From contig NZ_FONQ01000009.1 in the NCBI RefSeq assembly GCF_900112975.1, forward strand, positions 1-64,000: a stretch of DNA of 64,000 nt. The letters run 5' to 3'. Within the stretch, counting starts at the first letter, position 1. The number at the start of each line of letters is the position of its first letter. This document shows positions 27,401-36,837 of the stretch, piece after piece. Source of the stretch: Flavobacterium xueshanense. Lineage in GTDB: Bacteria; Bacteroidota; Bacteroidia; Flavobacteriales; Flavobacteriaceae. The notes under the pieces were generated by a model that did no database searches, was not told the origin of the DNA, and was given only the letters and a program-made list of their open reading frames with translations. Both the position numbers and the translations under genes were made by a program.

Positions 27401-27835
27401 AATCAACTACTTTCTAAAACAGCAAAAAATAATGCATTATTTCTGATTACCAAGCTGGCAGACAAAAAGGTTTTAATTGTAGAAGACAATAAAATCAACA
27501 TGCTTTTGGCTAAAACATTGGTTAAAAACATTATAACGAATTGCACCGTTATTGAAGCAAAAGATGGCAATGAAGCCTTAGAAATGTACAAGAAAGAGCG
27601 ACCTGATGTTATTTTAATGGATATCCAAATGCCCAATAAAAACGGGTATGAAGCAACTAATGAAATCAGGCAAATAATAGGAGCGGAACATATTCCTATA
27701 ATTGCGATAACAGCAGGAATAATGGTTGAAGATAAAAAAAAATGTCTGGAAGCGGGAATGAATGATTATTTACCCAAACCTATTATTCAATCAGATTTGG
27801 AAAATATGCTGCATATTTGGTTGGATAAAAATTAA
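21437..27835 (+). CDS. Giant multi-PAS hybrid histidine kinase
   Basis: A cytoplasmic-looking sensor of 2132 residues from the ATG at 21437; an upstream TTG at 21386 would add 17 unlikely residues. I count about 12 PAS domains, each ending in a (R/T)DITE-type segment, and one GAF domain ([20 protein letters not shown] to [17 protein letters not shown]) in the middle. PAS 4 and 5 are a tandem copy with a 378-bp period (from 22691). The kinase follows: H-box [20 protein letters not shown]-box [21 protein letters not shown] and [16 protein letters not shown] receiver ends the protein: [12 protein letters not shown], phospho-Asp in [16 protein letters not shown] and Lys in LPKPI. No membrane helix is seen. 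It heads a signalling group with a CheB-CheR fusion and a second hybrid kinase; its ligand is unknown. Confidence 0.93.
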   Translation: MSINKAKLTYNELLKKTEEQELEIIRLAKKGHSLTNFEFYVKESLDLLCISGIDGYFKEINPAFIKKLGYSEKEILAKPLVSFIHPDDVDRTTLEIDLLSKGNTSINFENRYFKKNGEITIIQWTSGIDSSGKFNYSIGRDITELRKTQENLVENEKLLNEAQKIAKIGSWEFIFFNKKMIWSEELYSLYEIEKKPNQNLFQIYLNFFNKEDIVSFQNKIDKAIIDKEPFEFEQAALFSDKVKWFNIIVFPVIDSNGKVEAIRGNIQDISLKKQIVEALKAKEKAEVDFKLKVIEEKSNAKFKNYIENAPDGVFVLDEKGNYLEANHAATILTGYSKEELLTMKFDDVSTLDSVEDYFKEFQNLLDNGIAKKQIKAIHKNGEIKWWSVEVVRLSKNRFLGFVKDITESKKALETIKNNDKYFRALVENNEGIITVLDENLKTLFRSSSSERITGYSQKEFTTISDSEYFHPDYIDYVNQKLKETFKSPGVLNPMLFQVKHKKGHYIWLEGVLTNRLNDNGVKLIIANLRDITEGKIAQDKIEQSEKRFRALVENNEGIITVLDKNLKALFRSPSSLRITGYSNEELKKISNKDYFHPDYIDYIDKEIQKTLENPGVPNPVLFRVQHKKGHHIWLEGVINNLLDNSSVNGIVSNLREVTEQKEAIEILREERDKFAKIAATSPGLIYSMRQNKDGSLSYPYASDAIEEIYGFTYEDIKNDSNAIFALIHQDDIGHVMESIKITTSKLVPLKVQYRYLHLTKGLVWHEMNSLPVLESEERVIFHGIVTDITERIEAEQKLIKANRLYLFISQINQMIVRTTDEQILFKEACTIAVELGKFKVAWIGLVDENTKKVVPRMIVGEDMGHLAKIKMISTEDVSQGKGPCGIAVREARYVVCNDIENDPMMLLWKEEALERGFFSLIVVPIKKFGKVIGIFSVYASEKNFFDSEEISLLEEATSDVAFALEIFDKEASRKKAEEAVLESQERYHTLTEVSPVGIFRTDVNGLTTYVNPHWRQISGLSLQEALGNGWLKAVHEEDKNSILKGWENATTNQQNSLSEYRFVRQDGSVAWVMGQALPEYNVKNEIVGYIGTITDITERKTAESIILREKKLSESIINNLPGIFYLYDKSGNFVKWNKNFEEVTGFNNDEISQMTPTDFYDVADKERIRERLKAVFEKNLPDIEVDLFTKNKNKIPYYISSHVIDYEGKRCLLGMGIDLTERKKAEAKIKIANERFEMISAATNDAVFEVDLITGESWNNKTFADLLGFGNSEPDGVKNTTIWRSKVHPDDRERVIKKLEDFCAGTTNLWSDEFRFQKSDGTYGIFYDRGLISRDESGKAIRLNGALTEITELKDIKEQLLNSEEKYRSLIEQASDAIFINDVAGDLLEVNESACFLLGYSKEELCTKNITDLYTIDELKCRPIMIEELLHGEKTLIDRTMLHKDGTLISVEITAKMIADGRIVAIVRDVSTRKKSENEFRKIHKKLEAILGAIPDLLFEVDIKGKIFNYHFRQDDLLALSPDVFLGKSFSEVLPPDVSNLCISAIREASEKGYSTGRQYSLQLATGRHWFELSIAPMKESDEHETHFICLSRDITGAKQSDNALLKSEERYRGLLNNLDAGIVVHAPDTSIVVNNIKAAELLGLSDNQIKGIAAYDPTWNFLNEDNSVMSIAEYPVNQIVVTKQALKNFTIGVSRPITNDVVWLLINGYPDIDANGAIYEIVISFIDITEQKVMERELVKAKELAESANKAKTYFLANMSHEIRTPLNGIIGFTHLLIKSNLKKNQSAYMKTVNESAISLMEIVNDVLDFSKIESGKLELNNEEINLFKLTDQVINLFKYQADQKKIDLILNINKNTPQYILADSVRLKQILVNLLSNAIKFTNFGEIRLDIDEIDTIDQKWSVIKFSVKDSGVGIKSGNNEKIFNSFVQEDNSTNRKFGGTGLGLAISNQLLDLMDSKVELISKYGDGSDFYFIVKFKKTNHVKNKNQLLSKTAKNNALFLITKLADKKVLIVEDNKINMLLAKTLVKNIITNCTVIEAKDGNEALEMYKKERPDVILMDIQMPNKNGYEATNEIRQIIGAEHIPIIAITAGIMVEDKKKCLEAGMNDYLPKPIIQSDLENMLHIWLDKN

Positions 27836-27851
27836 TTTTAGCTCAAAATTT

Positions 27852-27884
27852 AAAAAAGTGTTTGTTGATTCAGACACTTTTTTT
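27852..27884 (+). terminator. Terminator after the multi-PAS kinase
   Basis: AAAAAAGTGT pairs with ACACTTTTTT and is followed by more Ts, 17 bp after the kinase stop codon. Confidence 0.8.
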
Positions 27885-28263
27885 GTGCAAATTCTTTGCA
27901 TTCTGTTTATGTTTTTTTAATATTTAATTTACTTGTAAAAATGCATTTATTTTATTAATTTTATCTTTTACTAGCTGTTAATCAGTTAATTAAAATGATT
28001 GACAATAGTACAGAGACATGTTTTGTTCATATAAATGATATAAAACGTTAATTTATTTTAAACTTTTTTTAAAATAAATTAAACAATTGTTAAATAAAAG
28101 TAGTTCAGCTGTCAGCAGGAAACTGTTTTTATTCCATTTTTTATTTCGAAAAAAAACCATGAAGCTGTCAAAAACGTACTAAATAGTCATTTAATAATTC
28201 AGAACAAGTTTGATAAAAGCGTTCTGCGTAACAATTATAGTTATAGAAAATTCAAATTTTGTA
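27885..28263. other. Intergenic region before the CheB-CheR gene
   Basis: About 380 bp of very AT-rich sequence. I see no gene, repeat or confident TAnnTTTG promoter. A TTG at 28210 is in frame with the next gene but the ATG at 28264 is a better start. Confidence 0.55.
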
Positions 28264-30285
28264 ATGATAAAAAATAATCAAATCAGCCTTGGGGAGGGTA
28301 AAGTTCTAGATTTGAAACCAAATTTAAGCTTATCGGAAGCCGATACCAATGATTTTCCAATTATTGATATTGGAGCGTCAGCTGGTGGATTAGAAGCACT
28401 TGCTTTATTTTTTAAAAACATGTCTATTGACAGCGGCTTGGCATTCAGAGTAATTCAACATTTAGATTCGACCTATACTGGAATAATACCAGAATTATCA
28501 CAAAGAAAGACCGAAATGAAAGTCATTCAGGTAACTGACACGCTCAGAGTAAAAACAAATTGTATTTACGTAATTCCACCTAATAAAAGCTTATCAATAG
28601 TATACGGAAGACCACATTTATTTGTTCCAACAGAATCTCGTGGCCTTCGATTACCGGTAGATATTTTCTTGAAGTCATTGGCCATGGATCGTATGGAAAA
28701 AAGTATTGGAGTTATTTTTTCCGGAATGAGTTCAGATGGGAGTTTATCATTGAAAGCCATTGCGAAAAAAAATGGAATTGCCGTGGTAAAAGATCCAGCT
28801 TTATCAAAGTTTAATGGCATGCCACGCAATGCAATAGAATCGATTGTGCCGGATATTGTGGTTCCGGTAAAGAAATTACCTGCTAAACGGATTAATGTAT
28901 TTCATTATTTACCAGAAATAAATACAGAGTCAGAGCTCCCTATCAAAACTAAAAGTAGTATTGATAGAATTAATGGGCAGTCTCTGGAACAAACTAGACA
29001 TAATTTTTCGAGAGATAAAAAAAATACTTTAAGGCTTCGCATTGAACGAAGAAAAGGAATACATCATATTGATAAAATACAAAGCTATGTGCGTTTTTTA
29101 CAGGAAAACCTGAAAGAGATTGAATTGCTTTTTAAAGAATTATTAATAGTGGCCAGTTTTTTTAGAGATTCTGATGTTTGGACAAAGCTCAAAGAGGAAA
29201 TTATCTCCAATATATTAAAAGGAATTCCTGACGGACATACTATAAGAGATTGGGTTCCGGCATGCTCCACTGGAGAAGAAGCGTATTCTTTGGCAATCAT
29301 TTTTGATGAGTTTTTATCTAAATTGGAAAAACCCAGAAATATAAAATTGCAAATTTTCGCTACTGATTTAGATATTTTATCTAATGAGAAAGCCAGAAAA
29401 GTCTTTTTTTATTCCAGCATAACTAAGGATGTTTCTCATGGGAGGATTACTAAATTTTTCACACTTAAAAACGACGGTTATCGCATAAATACTTCCATTC
29501 GCGAACTAACAGTTTTTGCTCCCCACAACGTAATCAAAGATCCTTCATTTACAAAGTTAGACCTATTTACTGGTAGCAATATGCTAATTTACATGGAACC
29601 ACAACTGCAAAATAAATTAATAATGCTGCTTAATTATAGCCCAAATCAGGACGGGATAATGATGGATGGAACTGCGGAAACAATCGCAAGCAGTATCAAA
29701 CGATTTGAATTATTGCTTTCTAAATTGAAGTTTTATAAACGAATTTCTAAATCAGTTTCTCCTAGATTCACGAATTTTCCAAATTACTTTTCCCAAACAA
29801 GAAGAATAACTCTTGACATTATAAAGGAAACCAAAGTCGTTGAAAACATACAGACCCTTACGGATCAAATTTTATTGCAACTTTTTTCGCCCACAGGCAT
29901 ACTTGTAAATAATAAAGGTGACATTATATACATTACTGGGAGAACCGGAAAATATTTAGAACCCGCAGCAGGCAAAGCAAACTGGAATGTTCATGCAATG
30001 GCGCGGGAAGGTTTAAAATATGAATTGCCGGAAGCATTTCGTAAAGCTTTGCCAAGTTTTGAACCGGTGCATATTGATAATGTAAAAATAGCTGAAAACG
30101 GAAATTTCCATCTTGTCAATTTGACGGTACAGCAAATAGAAAGTCCCGATGCAGTAAAAGGATTGATTATTATCATCTTTACGGATATTCCAGCTATTAC
30201 CGCACCGGTCTCAAGTACTTTAACAGTAAAAAAACAATCAATTGTATATATACGAATTAGCAGACTAGAACAGTATTTAAGTTAA
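28264..30285 (+). CDS. CheB-CheR fusion with divergent methyltransferase half
   Basis: A 673-residue protein from the ATG at 28264. The N-terminal CheB methylesterase-like domain has the catalytic Ser in IDIGASAGGLEAL, His in FRVIQHLDST and Asp in IFSGMSSDGSLSLKAI. A CheR methyltransferase-like domain follows: SFFRDSDVWTKLKEEI, SAM site VPACSTGEEAYSLAIIF, IQIFATDLDI-type strand and LDLFTGSNMLIYMEPQLQNK, where the usual CRN of the last motif is replaced by GSN. A PAS-like segment (LFSPTGILVNNKGDIIYITG) ends it. Such fusions often work with PAS hybrid kinases, not chemotaxis. No receptor or other chemotaxis gene is nearby. The altered CheR motif suggests weak or lost methyltransferase activity; this is inference. 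Confidence 0.9.
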   Translation: MIKNNQISLGEGKVLDLKPNLSLSEADTNDFPIIDIGASAGGLEALALFFKNMSIDSGLAFRVIQHLDSTYTGIIPELSQRKTEMKVIQVTDTLRVKTNCIYVIPPNKSLSIVYGRPHLFVPTESRGLRLPVDIFLKSLAMDRMEKSIGVIFSGMSSDGSLSLKAIAKKNGIAVVKDPALSKFNGMPRNAIESIVPDIVVPVKKLPAKRINVFHYLPEINTESELPIKTKSSIDRINGQSLEQTRHNFSRDKKNTLRLRIERRKGIHHIDKIQSYVRFLQENLKEIELLFKELLIVASFFRDSDVWTKLKEEIISNILKGIPDGHTIRDWVPACSTGEEAYSLAIIFDEFLSKLEKPRNIKLQIFATDLDILSNEKARKVFFYSSITKDVSHGRITKFFTLKNDGYRINTSIRELTVFAPHNVIKDPSFTKLDLFTGSNMLIYMEPQLQNKLIMLLNYSPNQDGIMMDGTAETIASSIKRFELLLSKLKFYKRISKSVSPRFTNFPNYFSQTRRITLDIIKETKVVENIQTLTDQILLQLFSPTGILVNNKGDIIYITGRTGKYLEPAAGKANWNVHAMAREGLKYELPEAFRKALPSFEPVHIDNVKIAENGNFHLVNLTVQQIESPDAVKGLIIIIFTDIPAITAPVSSTLTVKKQSIVYIRISRLEQYLS

Positions 30286-30348
30286 TAAAGGTTGCATAAT
30301 TTCCAATTTTAAACAATTAAAATAGTAGTATTTAAATCGATTGCACTT

Positions 30349-32508
30349 ATGGAAAACATTGAAAATAAAACCGAAAACCCCCACATTATCAGGCAGAAAG
30401 CTGAAGAATTACATCGAATAAAAGAATCAAAATATAGTCCTAAACTTTCAGAAGTGGAAACATTAAAACTTATCCATGAATTAGAAGTTCATCAGATAGA
30501 GTTGGAAATACAAAAAGAAGAGCTCATGCTTGCCAAAGATGAGGTTGAAAATGCTTTGCAAAAATATTCGAACTTTTACGATTTTGCACCTACTGGCTAT
30601 TTTACGCTGACAAATTCAGGTAAATTGCTCGATTTAAATCTTGCCGGTTCCCAACTTTTGCGGAAAGAAAGATCAGAACTGAAAAATAGTCAATTTGGCT
30701 TTTTTGTTTCTGATGATTCAAAATTGGTTTTCAATCAATTTTTAGAAAATATATTCAGATTGGATAATAAAGAATGTTGCGAAGTGAAATTACTTTTAGA
30801 TGATGCAACTACAATGCATGTGTACCTAACAGGAATTCTTTCAGGAAATAGAGAGCAAGCCTTTATTACCATTCTAGATATTACCCAACTTAAAAAACCT
30901 GAAACTGCTTTGCGAGAAAATGAAGCTCGCTATAGGGATTTGCTTAACAATCTTGATGTTGGAATAATTGTGCATGATGGGGACAGCTTAATTATTTATT
31001 CTAATCCAAAAGCCTCTGAACTCATTGGTTTGAGTGAGGAACAAATAAAAGAAGATGAGGGCTCTAAACAAAATTGGGAATTTGTTAATGATGAGAACAA
31101 ATCTTTGTCTTCAGAAAATTATCCCGTTAACCTAATTATTCGAAATAAAAGAGCGGTTAATAATTTTATTATTGGAATAAATAAAATGGACAACAGGGAT
31201 GTTAAATGGTTTTTATTGAACGGTTTTCCCGTTATGGGCAGCAGTGGAGAAATTGCTGAAGTTGTCATCAGTTTCATCGAAATAACAGCATTGAAAAAGT
31301 TAGAAATTGAACTAACAAAAGCCAAAGAACAAGCCGAAGCAGCTAATAAAGCAAAATCCAGTTTTTTAACAAATATGAGCCACGAGATTCGCACTCCTTT
31401 GAACGGAATTATTGGTTTTACTGATTTATTGATGAGAACAAATTTGGATGAAAGCCAAAAGGAATTTATGAATACGGTTAATGAATCCGCAACTATTTTA
31501 ATCGAAATTATAAATAATATTTTAGATTTTTCGAAAATTGAATCCGGAAAATTAGAACTGAATATTGAGGAAATCAACCTCTATGAACTGACGACTCATA
31601 TAATTGATATTTTCAAATACCACGCAATATTAAACAAAATAGATCTCATTTTAAATATTGAGGATAACGTTCCTAATTTTGTGTTTGCAGATTCCATTCG
31701 CTTGAAACAGATTTTAGTAAACTTAATCGGGAACGCTCTGAAATTTACGAAAGTAGGATTTGTACAATTGGACATTAGTTCTGAAATTATTTCTGGAGAC
31801 GAGCATCGATGTATTTTATATTTTTCGGTTAAGGACAGCGGAATTGGAATCAAGCAGGAAAATCAAGAGAAAGTGTTCCAATCCTTTATTCAGGAAGACC
31901 GTTCTGTAACACGTAAATTTGGTGGAACAGGACTTGGATTAGCCATTTCAAATCAGCTTTTAGGTTTAATGGATAGTGAATTAAAATTGAAAAGTAAATT
32001 TGGTCAAGGAAGTGAATTTTATTTTACAGTGCAATTAGAAAAATCTCATCATGAAATTGCCGCTAAAGACCAAGAAGCAGAAATTACTACAGAAAACCAA
32101 ACGATTTCTTCGGGTGATTTCAACGACAAGAAAATATTAGTGGTTGAGGATAACCGAATTAATATGCTTTTGGTAAAAACATTGCTCAAATCGATACTTC
32201 CGGGAAGCACTGTTTTAGAAGCTTCGGATGGTAATAAAGCGATCAAAATGTACAAAAAAGAGAATCTGGATCTAATCTTAATGGACATTCAAATGCCGCA
32301 CAAAAATGGTTATCAAACGACTGCCGAAATCAAGCATCTAAAAAAATACAATAACATTCCTATAATTGCTTTAACAGCAGGAATTATGTTAGGAGAAAAA
32401 GAAAAATGTTTGGAATCCGGAATGGATGATTATGTTTCAAAACCAATTATCAGATGTGATTTAGAAGAGGTTTTATATAAATGGTTGAAAAAAAAACCGT
32501 TAAATTAA
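30349..32508 (+). CDS. PAS-PAS hybrid histidine kinase
   Basis: A 719-residue soluble sensor. After a coiled N-terminus ([20 protein letters not shown]) come two PAS domains ([40 protein letters not shown]). The kinase core follows: [20 protein letters not shown] with the phospho-His, [21 protein letters not shown] and [19 protein letters not shown]. The receiver has [30 protein letters not shown] and VSKPI. From the last PAS to the end it closely parallels the multi-PAS kinase at 21437-27835, so one arose from the other by duplication. It begins 63 bp after the CheB-CheR gene and probably shares its transcript; the three likely form one signalling system. Confidence 0.94.
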   Translation: MENIENKTENPHIIRQKAEELHRIKESKYSPKLSEVETLKLIHELEVHQIELEIQKEELMLAKDEVENALQKYSNFYDFAPTGYFTLTNSGKLLDLNLAGSQLLRKERSELKNSQFGFFVSDDSKLVFNQFLENIFRLDNKECCEVKLLLDDATTMHVYLTGILSGNREQAFITILDITQLKKPETALRENEARYRDLLNNLDVGIIVHDGDSLIIYSNPKASELIGLSEEQIKEDEGSKQNWEFVNDENKSLSSENYPVNLIIRNKRAVNNFIIGINKMDNRDVKWFLLNGFPVMGSSGEIAEVVISFIEITALKKLEIELTKAKEQAEAANKAKSSFLTNMSHEIRTPLNGIIGFTDLLMRTNLDESQKEFMNTVNESATILIEIINNILDFSKIESGKLELNIEEINLYELTTHIIDIFKYHAILNKIDLILNIEDNVPNFVFADSIRLKQILVNLIGNALKFTKVGFVQLDISSEIISGDEHRCILYFSVKDSGIGIKQENQEKVFQSFIQEDRSVTRKFGGTGLGLAISNQLLGLMDSELKLKSKFGQGSEFYFTVQLEKSHHEIAAKDQEAEITTENQTISSGDFNDKKILVVEDNRINMLLVKTLLKSILPGSTVLEASDGNKAIKMYKKENLDLILMDIQMPHKNGYQTTAEIKHLKKYNNIPIIALTAGIMLGEKEKCLESGMDDYVSKPIIRCDLEEVLYKWLKKKPLN

Positions 32509-32622
32509 AATAATAAAAGATGAGAAAATACTTTTGCAATCTGTAATTAACCGTAACATAAGACAGTTGATTATAACTTTCGTTGATAAGTAAGAATGAA
32601 AAAACACATATTTTCCAACAAG

Positions 32623-33345
32623 TTACTGTTTGGCTTTATATTCTTGTTTTTTTAATCCAAATTTTTTGATAGCATTTTTTTTGATGTGTTCTATCACTTC
32701 TTCAACAGAGTCTGTCACAAATAAAAGCTTCATATCTTGAGGACTGATACTTTCATTGTAAATCATTCTTTGAATGTGATGACACAATTCTTTATGATAA
32801 ACAGAGTCAAAAATAACAATGGGAAAATTGTTGATGATTTTATTTTGAATTAAAGTCAATGCCTCAAATAATTCATCCAAAGTCCCCATTCCTCCGGGCA
32901 TTACTACAAAGCCATAGGAATATTTTATGAGAATTACTTTTCTGACAAAGAAATAGGGAATATAAATCCATTTGTGAAGGTACGGATTTGGCTTCTGTTC
33001 TACTTGAAGAACTATATTTGTACCCACAGAATAACCGCCAGCTTCGTAAGCACCTTTATTTGCGGCTTCCATAATTCCAGGTCCGCCACCGGTCATTACT
33101 GTAAATCCTAATTTAGCTATTTCGGCACCAATACGTTCTGCATTTTTGTAATGCGCTGTTTCCGGACCAAAACGAGCGGAACCAAAAATGGTGACACAAG
33201 GACCAATAAAATGCATTTTCTGAAACGCTCTGATGAAGTTGTAGAGTACTTTAAAAATGAAAACTAAATTTTTTAATCGGGTCAAAGGTCCTCTTACAAA
33301 TAAAGATTCAGATCTTGAAAGTCTGTATTGGCGTGGCTTTTCCAT
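32623..33345 (-). CDS. LOG-family (TIGR00730) phosphoribohydrolase-like protein
   Basis: A 240-residue Rossmann-type protein from the ATG at 33345; a GTG three codons upstream is also possible. The LOG signature is complete: VMTGGGPGIMEAANKGAYEA and VMPGGMGTLDELFEALTLIQ (PGGxGTxxE). Family members release nucleobase from nucleoside 5'-monophosphates, and were first named as lysine decarboxylases in error. The physiological substrate in Bacteroidota is not settled. It stands alone between the kinase block and the thioredoxin gene, with no terminator that I can see. Confidence 0.9.
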   Translation of the reverse strand: MEKPRQYRLSRSESLFVRGPLTRLKNLVFIFKVLYNFIRAFQKMHFIGPCVTIFGSARFGPETAHYKNAERIGAEIAKLGFTVMTGGGPGIMEAANKGAYEAGGYSVGTNIVLQVEQKPNPYLHKWIYIPYFFVRKVILIKYSYGFVVMPGGMGTLDELFEALTLIQNKIINNFPIVIFDSVYHKELCHHIQRMIYNESISPQDMKLLFVTDSVEEVIEHIKKNAIKKFGLKKQEYKAKQ

Positions 33346-33515
33346 AGTGATCACTAATATAGGAAAATATCAGGTTGCATTTATTTTTCCATCCCAATAA
33401 ATGAATTTAATACTAATTTAGTTCTAAAATTTAAAGTAGTTTTCCGTTAAAATCTTTGAAAAGTCACAAGTATTCTCAAACTAAAACAAAAGTTTTTCGA
33501 TTGTTATTATTTTGG

Positions 33516-33818
33516 CTATTTATTGCTTTTTTCCAAAATAGTTTTAATGATTTCCTCCTTACTCAAAACACCAGATTGTCTCCACAACTGTTTTCCGTTT
33601 TGAAACAAAATCATCGTAGGAACACCACGAACCTGATACTGACTCGATATTTGCTGGTTTTTATCCACATCAATTTTGATAATGGAAACGCGATCTCCCA
33701 AACTGTCTTTTACTTCTTTCAAAACGGGACCAAGCATTTTACAAGGGCCGCACCATGTGGCAAAAAAGTCTATTAAGACTGGTTTTTCGGACTGGATAAT
33801 GGTATCGAAATTATTCAT
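33516..33818 (-). CDS. Thioredoxin
   Basis: A 100-residue thioredoxin from the ATG at 33818 (MNNFDTIIQSEKPVLIDF). The active site is FFATWCGPCKMLGPVL with the standard CGPC, followed by IIKIDVDKNQQISSQYQVRG and VPTMILFQNGK with the cis-Pro. No signal peptide, so it acts in the cytoplasm. A longer frame upstream would overlap its neighbour more and adds no thioredoxin sequence. The start overlaps the 3' end of the upstream membrane-protein gene by 8 bp, which suggests translational coupling. As the last gene of the MBL-rhodanese operon it could reduce persulfides or recycle rhodanese products. Confidence 0.93.
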   Translation of the reverse strand: MNNFDTIIQSEKPVLIDFFATWCGPCKMLGPVLKEVKDSLGDRVSIIKIDVDKNQQISSQYQVRGVPTMILFQNGKQLWRQSGVLSKEEIIKTILEKSNK

Positions 33819-34017
33819 TTTTAGTGTATTTATTGTTAGGAATACTGCAACCATTCGCGCCACATCCTAAATTGAAAATTACCTGAATGAAGAAAAATAG
33901 TCCAAGACCAATGAACATCCATTCTTTCAGGATATAGGCTTGTGCAAATAAAAATAAGGCAAACACCAAGCGAACCCAGCGCATAACATGCCAATTTGTG
34001 AATAATAGTGCTTTCAT
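33811..34017 (-). CDS. Small Cys-containing membrane protein
   Basis: A 68-residue protein with two membrane helices (WVRLVFALFLFAQAYIL and MFIGLGLFFFIQVIFNL) followed by a Cys-rich tail GCGANGCSIPNN. I do not recognise a named family; the layout resembles DUF2892 proteins but with a tail that could carry a thiol or bind metal. It is the fourth gene of the MBL-rhodanese operon and overlaps the thioredoxin start by 8 bp, so a thiol exchange between the two is conceivable. Confidence 0.7.
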   Translation of the reverse strand: MKALLFTNWHVMRWVRLVFALFLFAQAYILKEWMFIGLGLFFFIQVIFNLGCGANGCSIPNNKYTKNE

Positions 34018-34043
34018 TTTTTTTCTAAAAAAGGAGTATGAAT

Positions 34044-34880
34044 TTATTTTTTTATTTTTTTGATGGTATACTTTTCATCGAAAGCAATTACTTGTTGTAA
34101 TGTTTCGATTGTAATTTCATTTTTGCTCACAAGTAATGCATCAGCAAAATTACCGCTGATGCTTACGTTTAAAACGCCGTCAATTGCCAGTAGTTTTTCT
34201 GTAAGCGTTTCAATCGATTCGCTATATGTAATACCTTCCAGTGCATAAAGGTTTACAACAACCTGACTGTTCTTTTTCAATTCGATACACAATTCTGAAC
34301 TGGCTCTTGGTGCAATTGAATTTTCGGATAAATCCATTTTTATAAATTCAAAAGCGGCTGTAAAAAGCTTTTCATATTCTTCTTTACTTCCGCCAAAAGG
34401 AGGTCCTGATTCAAACATTCTATTGAATAGTAATCCCGACAGAATTCCTTCTTCAGCCAAAAGTTGGTGCATTTTCCAAACGTATTTTTGACGCATATTT
34501 GGAGGCAAAGCACAGAAAAAAGTTTGCTCAATAATCAAATCATATTTTCCCTCATGTTCAAAAAAATCACCTAAAAGAATTTGAATGTTAGGATTGTTTT
34601 TGCATTTTTCTTTTAAAAAGGAGACTGGTGTGGGTGCAATATCGATAACGGTAATATTTGAAAATCCTTGCTTCAGAAGGTATTCCGCTTCATAGCTGTT
34701 GCCACAACCGGGAATCAAAATACGGCTATTTATATCCGCAACCGTATCTGCATACATTTGTATGGGCGGTGATACTTGGCCTAAATCCCAACCGGTAGTT
34801 TTGGCTTCATATTGCGCTTCCCAATAGGCTGCATTTAGCGGTCTATCGCAAGAAACGACACAACATTTTAAATCGGACAT
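34044..34880 (-). CDS. TPMT-like methyltransferase fused to an HMA-like domain
   Basis: A 278-residue protein. Residues 15-205 match thiopurine/thiol S-methyltransferases: YWEAQYEAKTTGWDLGQVSP, SAM loop ILIPGCGNSYEAEYLLKQGF (53-72), FCALPPNMRQKYVW, FGGSKEEYEKLF and IAPRASSEL, where the family normally ends. About 70 further residues (VVVNLYALEGITYSESIETL, AIDGVLNVSISGNFADALLV) have the beta-alpha-beta pattern of heavy-metal-associated domains, but without the CxxC metal site. The N-terminus also has MSDLKCCVVSC. Such enzymes can methylate sulfide or small thiols; the operon with a persulfide dioxygenase-like enzyme supports this. It starts 1 bp after the DUF2892 stop codon. Confidence 0.82.
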   Translation of the reverse strand: MSDLKCCVVSCDRPLNAAYWEAQYEAKTTGWDLGQVSPPIQMYADTVADINSRILIPGCGNSYEAEYLLKQGFSNITVIDIAPTPVSFLKEKCKNNPNIQILLGDFFEHEGKYDLIIEQTFFCALPPNMRQKYVWKMHQLLAEEGILSGLLFNRMFESGPPFGGSKEEYEKLFTAAFEFIKMDLSENSIAPRASSELCIELKKNSQVVVNLYALEGITYSESIETLTEKLLAIDGVLNVSISGNFADALLVSKNEITIETLQQVIAFDEKYTIKKIKK

Positions 34881-34881
34881 T

Positions 34882-35085
34882 TTATATTTTTTTTCGGGTT
34901 GAAATTCCTAACAGCGCATACAATGGGCAAAAGCTCACAAAACTGGTGATTATAAAAATAAGGGCAAATGCTCCTAAAACAATTGCAAGTGTACCGCTGA
35001 TAGTATTGGTAAAATACAATATTGCAATGATTACTGCAATGGCGATCCGGATAATTTTGTCTATTGAACCCATGTTTTTTTTCAT
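34882..35085 (-). CDS. DUF2892 (YgaP-like) small membrane protein
   Basis: A 67-residue protein with two membrane helices: IRIAIAVIIAILYFTNTI and LAIVLGAFALIFIITSFVSF, followed by CPLYALLGISTRKK. This start (MGSIDKIIRIAIA) and the CPLY motif are typical of DUF2892. In YgaP such helices anchor a rhodanese domain; here rhodanese domains are on the neighbouring MBL protein 25 bp upstream. The Cys after the second helix is conserved in the family and could take part in sulfur relay. It is the second gene of the operon. Confidence 0.92.
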   Translation of the reverse strand: MKKNMGSIDKIIRIAIAVIIAILYFTNTISGTLAIVLGAFALIFIITSFVSFCPLYALLGISTRKKI

Positions 35086-35110
35086 TGTATACTTTTTATT
35101 TGGTTATTAG

Positions 35111-36526
35111 TTATTTCAAAACTTTACTTTGGCAAACGAAATCGGTTTTTGGAACATTCGTTTTTGCAATAGCATTAAAACCGCCTTCAATTTCAGTAAA
35201 ATTTCTGAAACCACGCGCTTCCAGTATTGAAGCGGCAATCATACTGCGGTATCCACCAGCACAATGTAGGTAAAAATGTTCTTTTGGATTAATATCTTTA
35301 ACCCATTCATTAATAGCCGCTAATGGCTTGCTATAAGATTCCTCAATATGCTCTGCGCAGTATTCACTTTCTTTACGAATGTCAATTATTTTGCTTTCGC
35401 CAATTTTTACTTCCTTGGCAAATTGTTCGGCTGAAATTCTATTTACGGTATCAATTTCTTTTCCTGCTTTTGCCCAAGCATCAAAACCACCTGCTAGATG
35501 ACCAATCAAGTTGTCAAATCCCACACGGCTCAAGCGAGTAACGGTTTCTTCCTCTTGTCCTGGTTCGCAAATAATTAGGATTGGTTGTTGCACATCGGCA
35601 ATTAAAGCGCCTACCCACGGAGCAAAATCACCATCAATTCCAATATTTACAGATTGCGGAACAAACCCTTTGGCAAATTCTCCGTTTTTACGAGTGTCCA
35701 AAAGTAAGGCTCCGGTTTCTTCAGCAGCCACTTCAAATTCTGAAGGGGAGATCGCACGCATTCCTAAATTCAAAACGTTTTCGAAACTATCGTATCCTTT
35801 TTTGTTCATGGCCACATTCATACCAAAATAAGCGGGCGGCGGCAATAAACCTTCCGTCACCTCTTGTACGAATTCGGCTTCTGTCATATTCGCACGTAAT
35901 GCATAATTAGTTGCTTTTTGGTCGCCAATGGTTGAAACGGTTTCCGTACTCATATTTTTTCCACAGGCACTTCCTGCACCGTGAGCAGGATAAACCATGA
36001 CATCATCTGCCAAAGTCATGATTTTTGTTCGTAACGAATGAAATAGGGTAGCGGCCAATTGTTCTTGTGTCATGTGTGCCGCTTTTTGAGCTAAATCCGG
36101 CCTTCCCACATCGCCTATAAACAAAGTGTCTCCCGAGAAAATAGCATGATCATTTCCGTTTTCGTTAATCAATAAAAAAGTAGAGCTTTCCATGGTGTGT
36201 CCTGGAGTGTGCAGTACTCTTATTTTGACGTTTCCAATGGTGAATTCCTGTCCGTCTTTTGCAGAAATGCAATCAAATTCGCAGGTAGCATTTGGACCAT
36301 AAACGATAGGAGCACCAGTTTGGCGGCTTAAATCGACGTGGCCGGAAACAAAATCAGCGTGAAAATGGGTTTCGAAAATGTATTTTAATTTTACGTCATC
36401 TCTTTTTAGTCGGTCCAGATAGGGTTGGGTTTCCCGTAACGGGTCGATAATGGCAGCTTCACCATTTGAAGTAATATAGTAAGCGCCTTGTGCTAAACAT
36501 CCGGTATATATTTGTTCTATTTGCAT
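35111..36526 (-). CDS. MBL-fold/rhodanese fusion, persulfide dioxygenase-like
   Basis: A 471-residue cytoplasmic protein. Residues 1-260 are a metallo-beta-lactamase fold of the ETHE1 type: THFHADFVSGH, HTPGHTMESST, GDTLFIGDVGRPDL and VYPAHGAGSACG supply the iron ligands. Two rhodanese domains follow. The first (LLDTRKNGEFAKGFVPQSVN) has the loop ICEPGQEE, lacking the usual CxxGxR, and may not be catalytic. The second has the full loop HCAGGYRSM with the active Cys. Family enzymes oxidise glutathione or other persulfides to sulfite and move sulfane sulfur. It heads an operon with DUF2892, a thiol methyltransferase, a small membrane protein and thioredoxin, under a Crp/Fnr-type promoter. Confidence 0.93.
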   Translation of the reverse strand: MQIEQIYTGCLAQGAYYITSNGEAAIIDPLRETQPYLDRLKRDDVKLKYIFETHFHADFVSGHVDLSRQTGAPIVYGPNATCEFDCISAKDGQEFTIGNVKIRVLHTPGHTMESSTFLLINENGNDHAIFSGDTLFIGDVGRPDLAQKAAHMTQEQLAATLFHSLRTKIMTLADDVMVYPAHGAGSACGKNMSTETVSTIGDQKATNYALRANMTEAEFVQEVTEGLLPPPAYFGMNVAMNKKGYDSFENVLNLGMRAISPSEFEVAAEETGALLLDTRKNGEFAKGFVPQSVNIGIDGDFAPWVGALIADVQQPILIICEPGQEEETVTRLSRVGFDNLIGHLAGGFDAWAKAGKEIDTVNRISAEQFAKEVKIGESKIIDIRKESEYCAEHIEESYSKPLAAINEWVKDINPKEHFYLHCAGGYRSMIAASILEARGFRNFTEIEGGFNAIAKTNVPKTDFVCQSKVLK

Positions 36527-36552
36527 GATTGCGTTTTTTTAAATGTAAAGTA

Positions 36553-36596
36553 CAAATGTATTTCTGTTTTTTAGGAAAAACAGTGACAATTGTTAC
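36553..36596 (-). promoter_or_regulatory. Crp/Fnr-type class II promoter of the MBL-rhodanese operon
   Basis: GTGAC-AATT-GTTAC at 36583-36596 (minus strand TGTAACAATTGTCACT) is centred at 36589.5, 36.5 bp from the last base of the -7 box TACATTTG (36560-36553). The rest of the gap to 36837 is AT-rich with nothing else that I recognise. Confidence 0.82.
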
Positions 36597-36837
36597 ATTA
36601 CTATTATTAGAATAAGAAAAATGAGTACTTGGATTGTATGATTCTGTTTCAAATATTAAACAAAAAAACAATACTAAAGATAATCAAAAATTAAGAGTAG
36701 TGTCCATTTTACAAAGTGAATTTTTCATAAAATTAGAATCTAAAGTATTGATAAACAGGTGATAAATATATGGTATAAAGAATACGGACAAAAAAGAAGC
36801 GTTTATAAAAAAGGCTTTCTCAGTGAATTAAGTAAAT

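Noticed and set aside
31119..31577. 152-codon open frame on the minus strand in the second hybrid kinase
   Set aside because: Antisense shadow of the HisKA region; Ser/Ile-rich with no recognisable motif.
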